Assembly: GCA_030141605.1 (NCBI GenBank) | Contig: JAQGDQ010000540.1 | Coordinates: forward strand, 1-62,000 | DNA: 62,000 bases | Reading direction: 5' to 3' | Origin: Tubiluchus corallicola | Taxonomy: Eukaryota; Priapulida; Priapulimorpha; Priapulimorphida; Tubiluchidae | Shown here: positions 35,379-47,600 of the stretch, piece after piece | Layout of the letters: the number at the start of each line of letters is the position of its first letter | Numbering within the stretch: position 1 is the stretch's first letter | Program-made: the position numbers and the translations under genes | The notes under the pieces: model-generated | Told to the model about the DNA's origin: nothing | The model's input: the letters and a program-made list of their open reading frames with translations, nothing else | The model's database searches: none

Positions 35379-35558
35379 TCATGACCAGCCACCTGTAAGC
35401 TTGTGAAACATCTCTTCATTCAGTGATTGATTTGAATCTTTTGATCGCATTGAACAGAAGATATATCCGCCGATGTGCTCATGCACTGCTTTACAGTCTG
35501 CACATGTGCAGTAAAATGCTATGTTACCTTCTTCGAACTGTACCATCATTTCCTTAAC
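35379..35558 (-). CDS. FERMT: Kindlin exon 14: end of F3 and stop
   Basis: The acceptor TTTGATTTAG gives [33 protein letters not shown] and [12 protein letters not shown], then TGA at 35381-35379. Length and ending agree with full-length kindlins. The last residues are TGGWS rather than the TSGWV seen in human kindlin-2. Confidence 0.95.
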   Translation of the reverse strand, partial: VKEMMVQFEEGNIAFYCTCADCKAVHEHIGGYIFCSMRSKDSNQSLNEEMFHKLTGGWS

Positions 35559-38500
35559 CTAAATCAAAGAAAAAAATTAGCAGCCAAGTCCATGTATTCG
35601 ACAACAAAGAAACTTCAGCAATTAAACTAATGCTGCGCATTGCAACATTAAACTACGACTCTGACTATGAAAAAAATTATAGGCTACAATTTTGACTAAT
35701 CAAAAAGTAAATATATGTTAATGCATCAAATTAATATGTGCACACCTAATCATGCTGCGCTGCCATACAACTTGATTCAAACATTTCAAATTTATTGATT
35801 CAGTACTAAATAAAATTGCTGGAATGTATCAGTCGAGTTGGCTTGTCAAGATTCAAGATTCACAAGGTAATGTGAAAAACAAGAAAGAAAAATCATTTAC
35901 AAGAAAAATCAAGGAATTGGTAACTTTAGAAGTGGCATGCAACAATAATGATTTAATACTAATTTAAATAAGCAAAAAATATGCAAGGTTAACAACACAT
36001 GATAAATTCTTCAATTAAACATTTATCAAGTACTGATAAAATGTTTCAACAATGTTTGTTTTGTAATTATCAACAAAGATTATCAAAATGCGTAAATGTA
36101 AATTTTTCCACATATTGCCAAAGCTTTTAAGCATTTTCAGCCATATACCTTATATGTAACTATATTTGATTTTTGTGAGAATATTTGTGTAACTGACTTT
36201 GTCATTGATATGTACGTGAAACAGAAAAAAATTGACTTACCTCCCAATTGACATTCCAGGCTTTCATGGTGTTAAAGCGCCAAGTTTTCACAGCAGCACC
36301 ATTGTTAATGTCCATACGAATGACACGATTAAACGCTATCCCCAGCAACTCCTGCAAAACAGGAAAAATTTTAGCTACATAAAAAACTGCACATGAAAGA
36401 TAATTTAATTTCAACACATGATACTATAGATTCTGTGAAATGGAAAAAACACACTTTCTCTGCATGTTCACTAGCTCTTTTTCAAATGCAGTATAAACAA
36501 AGCTGGCTTCATTAAGCTAGAAACATACAAACTACTCTCTCCTGCTGGCAGAAATGAACACCAAACTATGACAAGCTTGAACTTTGACATTTCATCTGCT
36601 TAACCATACCAGTAGAAATGTACCGTTGATAAACAAATTTGTTGCAGCATAAACAGTTTGATTTTTTCATGTTATAAACTACAAAGTTGCCACAAACAAG
36701 TTGATATGTCAATATTCAAGTCAGATAGGCAGGATCTTCAAGTTTTAAAAGTACACATGGTCATGTGTTCAGCATAAGTATTTAACATCTGGATTTGGTG
36801 TTCATACTATACAAAAGACACCATAACATGCAAATTCCTCTAGCTTTAGCAGTATAAAAAATAATAGCTATTAATCTTAAAATAGGTTTTAATTTAATAC
36901 ATCCTCTTCAAGCATTCAGACAACTGGCAACTCATATGGCAACACCTGTGCACAAGAAGCAATTACACAAGTAGTTACTTCTTCAGCGAGCAAGATGGAA
37001 TAGAATGAACTTTAACCATAGGTCTTACTAAGACTACATGCAAGCATCATAATACCTCTTTTTTGCATCCCCGGAAGCGCACAGTATAATACGAGACTCC
37101 AAATTCGGGAAGAGCTTGCCATGCCCTGATGAAGTTCATCTTGGCATCATGTAGTGACAGTTCAGAAGCATTGGCATGGGCTTCGAGAATTCTTTGTGTA
37201 ATCTGTAAAAGACAATCAATAAAATTGTATAATCTGTAAAAGACAATCAATACTGTGTAACCTGCAAAAGACAATCAATATTGTGTAACCTGTAAAAGAC
37301 AATCAATATTGTGTAACCTGTAAAAGGACGATAAATTCATCATATAAAGACACGCATAACTTGGCACCTAATGCTAAAAGAACCCACTACTGGATGAGAC
37401 TTAAAATAAGATTGTTAGGTTAAATTTATAAATAGATTAAGACAAAGTGTAGAAACATTTCAACATTGTCGTCCACTTCTAGCACACAACAACATGAAAT
37501 TATGTACTTAAAGTCGACATCTTACTATCACATCATAACGTATAACGTATTTGGTATGGAATAACAATTTTATCTTTTGATTTTTTAGTACTGTATAGAA
37601 TTAGATTAGATATTTATTGACATTTGTCAACTGTAAATACATTGCAACTGCATAAAGGTTACGAAGAGACTGGGGTGAAACAAATGGTCCATAAAAACAA
37701 CTCATTCGAAGTAATATCTGTTTCCAAATAAATACAAATAACAAAAAAGCTAGACGAGCCAAACCATTAGGCAAACAAAACTGCATCTCATATCTATACA
37801 GTAGAAGAATGACAGTGACCACAATTGCAAAACCCTGTTAGTTTCCATTTTTCCAACAATCGTTAGCCGTAAAACAAGTCCCTGCTTACAGGTTATTATA
37901 AGCGCTGCAAGTTATTATTAACAACTGTAGTCAGATTGACATAACACATCAGAAACTCAAGGCTTATAGAAGAAAAATAAATACCTGCTTGATTTTAAAC
38001 TTTTTAAGAAATCGTGGTGCAACAAACATCTCCGGGTGAATATCTGCCTGATTTGGGCTAATAGCTGGTGTAGGGGCAGGTTGCTGCATGCTGAGAAAAG
38101 CTAAGATGGATGACACTTCTGAATCATATGAACTGTCAGCCATCGTCTTCCCTTTAGAAGCAAGTCTACAAGCTGCCATCCACCGTGCATACTGCTGATC
38201 CTAAAATATATTTTCCATATATTAAATTTTTAACAGTAGTTTAAGTGTCACTTATATTTACTACAGCAAAAACTATAGTAAATAAAGCTGAAATAAATGG
38301 CACCACCAATGTAAAAGCATTGACAAAATGACTTCATTAATATGGGTGAAACTAACCTTCCACATGTTGGCTGTTCGACAGTAAAACTTTAACTTAAGTA
38401 GTAACAGTAACATATTTCTGTAACTATTCCAGTAATAGTAACAATTCCTTTTGGATAGTAACAGTAACAAAAACTTGCAAATTAATAAGAAAATAGGGCA

Positions 38501-41500
38501 ATTATCTTAAAAATAAAAAGTAATTAATTTTTGAAAATTAGCACATGACATATAAGTGTAGCATAACAGTAAGTGCACTAACATTACCTAATGTTATAGG
38601 CACTGTAGCGCAAATACAAAGCTATAAGAATTAAATTAAAAGAAGAAATATTACTAACTACCTAACATTCATATACCACAATTAGTTTGCAAAAATTGTA
38701 CCATAAGGTCAACAGAATCAATGCAGTTCCTCAGACACCAGAAAGACTAGCATATATTAACAGAAAACTTACAGTATCACACCGTAACCAAACTTCAGTC
38801 ATGCCTTCAGGATCTGGGATCATCAGTTTTATACCAAACTTCTTTGCAGAGATGTTCACATCAGGACTCACCTCACAGCCTGTAAAATTAATGTTAAACA
38901 AACTTGATATAAACCTTCTTTCAAAATTTTTAGGCAAATATCATTTTCCATTCATCAAACAAGAAACCACGTGCACTTATTCACTGTATTGCATAGCACG
39001 TTAAGCACAAAAAGGCACGCTTAATGCTCAATTGCAGAGAAAACTGAAGTGAAAACGATAATGTAGCACAGTTAGTCAAAGACAATAAGTCTAAGTCAAA
39101 GACACAATAAGCATATAAAAACGCACACTTAAAGCTCAACTGCAGAGAAGAGAAAACTGATGAGAAAACTGACAACTTAGTGCATTTAGTCAAAGAAAAT
39201 AACTTTGTGGCAACTAACAAGTAAACAGAATTTTAATTAAACAAAATTCACATTGTTTTTTTTAAGAAAAAAATGACTCAGTTTACAAACCTCTCAGGTT
39301 AGTCGACATAAGTGGCTGTTCATTGACTTCTTCTCGACTGTTGTACTGACTGAGGTAAGTATCTTTAAATGTAAACCAAAATGGCTTAAAACCTTTCAGA
39401 GTGAACTTTTTAGGCCTGCAAATACCATCAAATGCTGATTAAACATCTTGTTAAATCTTTAGTCTGATACAGCATATCAGGGGCATAGCCAGGTTCTAAA
39501 GTTAGGGGGTGCAAGCACATAGAAAGGGCACTGTGACATGTACCAAAAAGGTGCTGTGACACACAAAGCAAATGTATATTTGTCTATGCCACAACAGACA
39601 GTATCAGCGCGTGACAAGAATATATTCTAATAACTAGAGTAGGGCCAATTAGATCCTTGGTTCAGTTAGTCAACTTTGACAAATGAGTTGCATAAACGCA
39701 TGCTCATTTCAGAAACACAGGAGGCAGGTTGGTCAAATAAAGTAATAACTCTAAAAATTTCTTCTAAGGCCATGCGACCAAAAAAATAAATAAAATATTT
39801 GACTTTTATTGCACTAGTAAACTAGAGTTAAAGAATTATTGAAAAGAATAAATAATTTAAACACTTTCACGCACAATCTTCGTCAAAACATTTAGATGTT
39901 GATCAAATGAGAGGGGTGCTCAAAACCCAAAACCTGAACCTTCTTTTGGAGGTTTAGAGACTGTAGCGGATAGCCCTATAGGCTGAAGCCTAAGGCCCGG
40001 GATCAAAAGGGGCCCGGCAAAATAAAACGAAAAAATTTTTTTGTTGTAAAAAAAATAAATTGACAAAAGAGCAAGGGGCCCGCCAAAATAAAATATAGAA
40101 AAAAGTTTTTTTTTTCAAAAGTCAGTCACTATATTTCAAATCGGGTTTACACAAATCAAGTTTACACAATTTAAGTTTACACAATTCACGTTTACACAGT
40201 TTAAGTTCAAAATTTCAGTTTCCGAATTTTTCTGGGGACAAAGTCAGTTATAATTTCTGAAAAGTCCATTTTTTTCAACATATCTGACTCAATATGCATC
40301 AGTGATAAATTGTTTAATTTGTCATCCTTTACAAACGACGAGAGCTCCACAAAAACACGTCAGCTCAGCAGTGTAGCAACATTTAAAAGGCCCGTTCCAA
40401 GCTCAAGCCTAAGGCCCATAAAATCATAATCCGCCGCTGTTTAGAGATACTTTCAGATAGCAAAACGAATCAGAACTATAGATGCGGAAACACAAATTAG
40501 AATTTTTGAGACATATAAAAATGTAAGAAATGAAAAACTGGTCTTTTTCGTAATAATAAGCGATTTTCAAGCCAAAATAGTTTCGTCATAGGCACATAGT
40601 AATTTAATATTTACATAATATTGGTTTAAAATGATACAAATTGCAAATCTAAAGCTTTTTATCTGCAAAATATGTGTGGAAATAGATTCGTATAATGTAG
40701 TACAAGGACAGGAATCTGTTTGCACATAAGCAAATGTTTGTATAACCCGAAAACTTGACTGACTATTGAAACAAAAGCAAAAAAATAACACAAGAATTGC
40801 AGCAATTGACCTTAACATCTCACCACAAGATGGAAACTTATTAAAATCTTACTTTAGGAAACGTAAATAGTCTCCAAGCTCTGGAATTGACATGATGTCG
40901 CCATGCCTGCCGCTAATGTTAGTACCTTCAAGTGAAAATTGCAGCTCATTCAATGCGGCATCGATGTCGTCTGGTTCTTTGCTGCCATCTAGGTCTGGTT
41001 GTGGCATCGATGATTGTAACTGTATCTGCAGCTGAGATAAGAAATTCGAAATTATTGAAGAATGCTGAGTGCATACTACAGAGTACATGCTTAAAAAAGT
41101 TAGAACGTTATGTTTGGACATTAAGTGAGTTATATACCAGATTATATTTTTACCCCACTACCTCCAGCCAACAACTACTTTTTTCGTTAGTCAGAGTCAG
41201 CACAGAACAAGTAAAAATTTCAGTGAACTTGGTCAGACCTAGAATAAAGTTAGTCACTTGTGAATTATGGTCATTCTCATCCACCGCTCCTCTATTGTGA
41301 AATAAAACACAAATTCACATATGGCAGTCAGAGGCACTATCTATTTTTAAAAGGTCTCAAAACTTTCTTATTCCAAAAAGCTTTAAACATTTAATTATAT
41401 AACAAAATTATTTTAATTGAACTTACATTATGTCTCAAATTTTATTTGTAGAATTATATTGTATGCATTATTTGACTGTACTGCTACTTTTATTGTAATG

Positions 41501-41604
41501 TACAATTTTAAGTCCATTCACGATGCATTTTTTACTCTCTCTTTTGTCAGTTACTAATTGTATAGCCCTTAGCATTTTTATGGATTGAGGCAAATAAATT
41601 ACAA

Positions 41605-41637
<33 letters not shown>

Positions 41638-44600
41638 ATGGCAAAATTGTACTAGTTTATAATAGAAAAAGTACAGAATACAATGCATGAGTTACTCGCT
41701 TATTGAGTTTTTTCTACTCAAATGCATTGATATGTTGCTTAGGACACAACCTAGCACTGTCATGCAGTCTGTTTCATAAATATGTTATTTAGAATGCCAT
41801 TTAGTATTATCATACATTGATTTTATCATAAAAATGTAGAATATGAAGTTACTCTATAATTGTGAGGGCACATTACAAAAACTGGCCAAAAAACTCGTTA
41901 CACAAACAATAAGAACGAGATGAGGTTCACGGCGAAACAGCTCTGTGTATAAAGTTATGTTGCAAGAGAGTAACCCAAAAACTAAAAATCTGATTTAAAA
42001 GTTCCTCAAGTTGGTTTTGCATAATATTGATAGTCTGAATGCAATAAATATGATCATGGGCAAAGAAATCAGGGTTGCTGAATATTATTTATATCTTTAA
42101 TCAACTTCCATGCATGTATGTTGCAAAGCAACAAGGTCTTACACAACAAGCAAATAACTTTCCAGCAGCAGTAACAAGAACCCTATTATATTGCTTTCAC
42201 ATGAATGACAACAGTGTCACAGTCAATTTAGACTCGATTTAAGCAAAGTCTCCTGTAGCTCGCTACACAGAAAATTGGTTGGGATGTAAATTAATCTTCG
42301 AGGTAAACAGCAAGCCAGTGCAATAATTACGGTTATTTAGTACCCAAAGCAATGTAAAAGCTAGCATGTTATTAATGAGCCTCATTTGCAGGTAAGTCAT
42401 ATCACAAGACGAATGTAAATGTCTGTGTGTATTGCATGATAAAATAAACAACTGCCTGAACTACTTTAGTTCAAACACAAAAACTCCTTAAATATTAACC
42501 TCTTAGAAGAACAAAAAAATGCAATATCAGGCTTTAGTTTTAATACACACAACAGAACAATATCACAGTATTACAGTAAAGTAAATACGGATATGTTTAT
42601 GGCACCAGAAATGTGGAATATTATTCACAATGAAGGCTTGGTTACGCGTGAAAAGTGGCCAAAGGAAATCTACAACTTACATGTATATTTGACATTAAAT
42701 GTCATTTCTGGCTGTTATGCTGAATTACAGTGCAGCTTTACTAATGTTTAAGTTTACTAATGAAGAAGAGCAAAGTACGCTCAGCCATGCATGTCCCTAT
42801 TCAACCTGTTCTTCACAAAAACGACAAAATGCCACCTTTTTTCAATAAATTAGCTGAAGTTTTACCTGTAAAGCTGCAAACATCATCATTTCTTCCTCTG
42901 TACATTCCAGCTCTTCGCCAAGAAGCGACCATCTTGCCTGGCTGTAGATTTGATTTATTCTGATGGCATCATACTGCAAAAAAACTTCATCCTAGCTCAG
43001 TCGGTAGGCAACTGGGATTTAATAACACCAGAATGGCAAGGGACAACAATGGCAGTAAAAAATTCCTTCTGTTATATAGCACTAGTGACTATTACTACTT
43101 TAAATAATGAACTTCTTGCAGGAAACCCATCTGAAACAAATGCACTTTATATTCACCAATTAAAGATGCCTTTAAGCAGATACGGCCGCTTTTACAGAAA
43201 CCAGTGCATTTTCCCTTTTGCTTAGCAGAGGTAGCAAATTGCTTAAATACCAAATAGGACTGATTGACAAAAAGCTCTGCACATGTGGTCATACACCTGA
43301 AACCACTAAACATCTAATAGATGATTGCCCTTTAGTTGCATGTAACTTAAGACCGGAACTTGTGACTGTCATGAGCAATAAGAATGTTCAAGATATATAT
43401 AGAAATAGGGATAAATGTGCTCCTGAAATATATATTAGCATTGTCGTGAATTAATTAGAGTTGGAATGATCAGCAATTACAGTAACTAAGATTCCAAATT
43501 ATATGTAGTAACATTATTCATTGCCAGGTGTTATTTTCGTGTGTCTATATATATATAATGACTTACAATAAAAGTTGTAATATCTATTTATTATACTTGT
43601 AAAGCTAAAAGCTAGTTATAGGAAAGTAACACTTTAAGGAAATACCAATTATAATTATAACTTTGCAATTAGAACTAAGTCTACTACTCGTTATAAGCTT
43701 ACTTGCAAAAAGCAAAATCTAGTCAAACATAATTAAATGTAACGCTACAGCTTGAAACTGTAAATGTAATTGGAGCCTTTTTTGTATTTCAACATGAATG
43801 TATATTATGATGTGTAAATAAGCTTAATCTCTAGCATTTAAGTAAATTTTGTGACTGTGCACTGCAAACAGAGGGCTTGTTTGGATTGTACAGTTGTATT
43901 ATGTATTTTTGAATAAATTAGCATTATAATAATAATAATAATAATTACTAGTTTAGCTAAAGTACTATTTTCAGTACAGCTAAATGTAGAAAAATTTCAA
44001 GTTGAATTAGCCTGCTGAGCACTTTTTTATCCAAACGTGATAGCATATTCGGTTTTTATCGACTTTTACCAAGATTTATTAATGAAATATGTGAAAATGA
44101 ATTATACTACATAACATTAAACAATTAAAACATTATAACAGAACGTGATAGCACAAGGTCATAACATTTAGGATGTAAGATGGAATCTTTTTGGCGCATA
44201 CATCTCGCAGTTGCACAAATTATGTTTTTAAATTTATGCTATTAAAGCGGCAAGTGATTTAAGTCCATGAATATACAAATTTTTGTCAACTTACAGCAGA
44301 ATTAAAGCCCCGTTTTCCTGATGGAAATCACGAAAAAGACAAACCAAACATGACTAGCCAGCAGAACATGATTTACGTAAAAATAATGCGTAACTGAATT
44401 ATTTCCTTTCTTTGTTTAACCAGTTGGGAGTATACCTACTTGTAACAAACATATAAACAAGAATTAATTGTTAATGAAATAACTTGCACTTGGATATTTT
44501 TATCACACCAGATGTGACACATCATTGGCAAATGGCACAGTTTTTGCTGCACAACAATAACAATGTAGTTTTTTCAAACAGAGAAAATGGATTTTCAGTG

Positions 44601-47600
44601 GGCAGCTTCACAACAGATATTTCATTTTTGTCATATTATTTAGTTTTTTTACTTGCATATACAAAATTACGTATGATTACAATATGCAACAGTTTTTAAC
44701 ACTGTATAATTTGAAACGCTGAGGACATTTCTTTCACAAATAAAAAAATGGATCTTAACTTTTTTGCGAAACCATAACAAAGCAGAAATCACCTTTCTAA
44801 AATGAAAAATTGAAACCAGAACCAAGACCAATCTTGGAAATGAAATGGTGTAACTTTTCAAAATGCATGGTAAATTTTGAAGAAATACAGAGAGGACAAT
44901 AAATTATTCTACTTTACCTTGGAGTTCAAGTCATAAAAGGTCAGAAACTTGTAGCGCAGTAAAAGTACATCATTGTCACGGAAACCCTGCTCCATCAACG
45001 ATATGGAAGAATCTAACCAGCTAAAGAAAAACACACAATTGCATTATAGCTGACATGTCAGAAGCATGAAAGACAGAGAAAGATAATAATACGGCTAAGT
45101 AGATTTTGTCCCATAAATGTCAAGCTGGGTAATTATCTCAACATATTTTTTGGAGTTGGCAATAAGCAAATAGAAAATTCAGCTACAGCAGTCAGATAAC
45201 AAAAGTCTAACTATTGTACTGTTGCGCAAAGGGATGGCTGTATGAATGGCTGTAAATGTTTCGCGAAAACTTCTCACAAATAATGGTGGGCTGGTGATAT
45301 AGTAGCAATACCAATAAAGTAAGTTACACCACCAATAAAGATCACCTAAGAGTAACAGTACAAAAAATGTGTTACCCGTTCATAGGCATTAAAACCTACA
45401 CATAATTAGTTAATTTACTTAATTAGATTAAGACTGTCAGGGTTTGAACCCGTCAGGATTTACAGCCAAAAATTTGCCACCATTAGCTAAGCTTTTATTG
45501 CCTAGAAGTCAGTATTTACTTAAGAAGTGCTTATCTTCTCACAACATTTTTGTGAATCTATCAGTGGCATAGCTAATAGAGGGAAGCAAGGGGAGTAACT
45601 GCTCCCCCGAGCACATTCTCAAAATTGGTGCCTTTTCAACATTTCCCACAATGCTTCAGTTTGTTTCCGTTTTACATTTAAAATTTAAACAATTAAGTAA
45701 AACATGTATTTTTATTATGTTTTGAGATTTGTGAGCTTACTGTAAAATATTGTTGTTTTTAATTTTAAATAAAAAAATAACAATTATGTGCTTCCTTTAA
45801 TCTAAAACACAATATTAAAATGTATAATCAATACATTAAAAACTGTTTTTTATGCGTCACGGTGCCTTGGCTGCACCCCTGGAATCTATTTGCTTTATGG
45901 AAAAGCAGACATCTTGAACATACCCAGACAAGTTTTGAGCAGCCATGTTAATTAGAGCTTACATCTTACAGCATGGATAGGGGTTAAGCGTAAAAGACCA
46001 CTTTTACCCCTCCAATGCTTTATTTATGTTGAATATTCTAGTAGGTTACCTACCCAGCATTAATCCTTGCCTTCTCAACAAAGTTTTTTGGTCGCGGTAA
46101 CTGGTCAGTTACCTCTTTAGGTGGCATGACTGGGCTGATGGCTAAAGCGGAAGGATCAATACCATTCAGTGTACTGTCTAATGAGAGACTGTGAGCTGAA
46201 CCAGGTGTCATTGTTCCATTGGCATTAAATGATGTTGATATTCCTCCAGGTGTATTTGGACTTTTGAATATGGTTGCCTGTAAATATAATCACACTCTGA
46301 AAAATTTGTTAGCAGCCAGAGACCATAAAAAGCATACAGAATTCAGAATATTCAAAGGGCAATATTACAATAAAAATGAAAATTCACATTCGGTTGTTAA
46401 ATGTGTGCTTGCAAACCAAAACTGTCCATAAGTCGGCATAGTCAAATCTACGTTACGATGATTCAAAGTAGAAAGCACCAAAACTTTCTTCAATGTCAAT
46501 TTTTTATTTTTTATGAAAACAAATGCTAAATATATTGGACTTTTATATTCTAGCATTAAATTAACAAGAAAATGTCGAAAAATAATAAGAATCTAATTTT
46601 ATAACTCCTTACCCACATTTCTGTCTAGAAACTAGTACTGCAATTGCAAAAAAACTTGTATTTTCAAACTTCGATAGTAGCTCATGGAAGCAGCCACTTT
46701 GCTTTGGTTTTTTCTGTTGACAAGACCAGATCTTCATCAGGAAGAGCCATCTACTGGATTTAAACATAACTTCAATTTGCTCTTGTAAAATCCATAGCAA
46801 TCACACTTTCGTACAGTTGTAAAGTGTTTTGTAGAGACGCGACAAAAAACAATGGCCAACTTTTACGGAGATTTTCTCAAGATTATGTTTATCAGTGCAT
46901 AGCCTTCAACGTGGATTAGCTTAGGAGTAACAAAGAGCGATGAGCTTGGTATCAAAATGTTCCTCATGAAATGGATATTCAGGATGTGTGAATAACTAGA
47001 AAAGCTTGATTACCGACTTATGGACGGTTTTGCTATGCAAGCACACAAATACTGTTTTATAAAATAATGCTGTGTTTATTTAGGACGGGTTGAAAAATTT
47101 ATTATATATAGGCTTTCTCTCCATTCTCTACAAGAAATTTAGCTTAAACTTTTAGAATATTTCCTTGACAGACCACTGAATCAACTATGTGGAAATAAGT
47201 AGGAAATTTTATCACTTTGGATGTAAGTAAAACCATCATTAGCAAACAGCAGTATTTTCACGCTCACCAAAAATGAGCACATGCGACGAGTTAATTAGTT
47301 ATTTACATGGCTAAATTAACAAGGAAAATCATTGCTCAACATAATTTTATTATAATTTCTAGATCATGCTGGGCTGCAGGCCAAAAAAGCATCATTGATT
47401 TTACAATCATCACACATGCTGTTTGTAGATTAGTTCATACAACAATGCACAGCTACTGGTTAGTCAATAGGACAATGCGACAAGCCGCATAAACTATATT
47501 TGCACTACAAAGTGAGGTGAGGGCGCATCATGGATCCTTTTGTTCGGTTTCACACAAGTTTGTGTGGTTTAGACTACTTGTTTACGCATTTAATTACATA

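Noticed and set aside
40932-41300. 122-codon open frame on plus opposite kindlin exon 8
   Set aside because: It is the shadow of the real minus-strand exon plus intron sequence.
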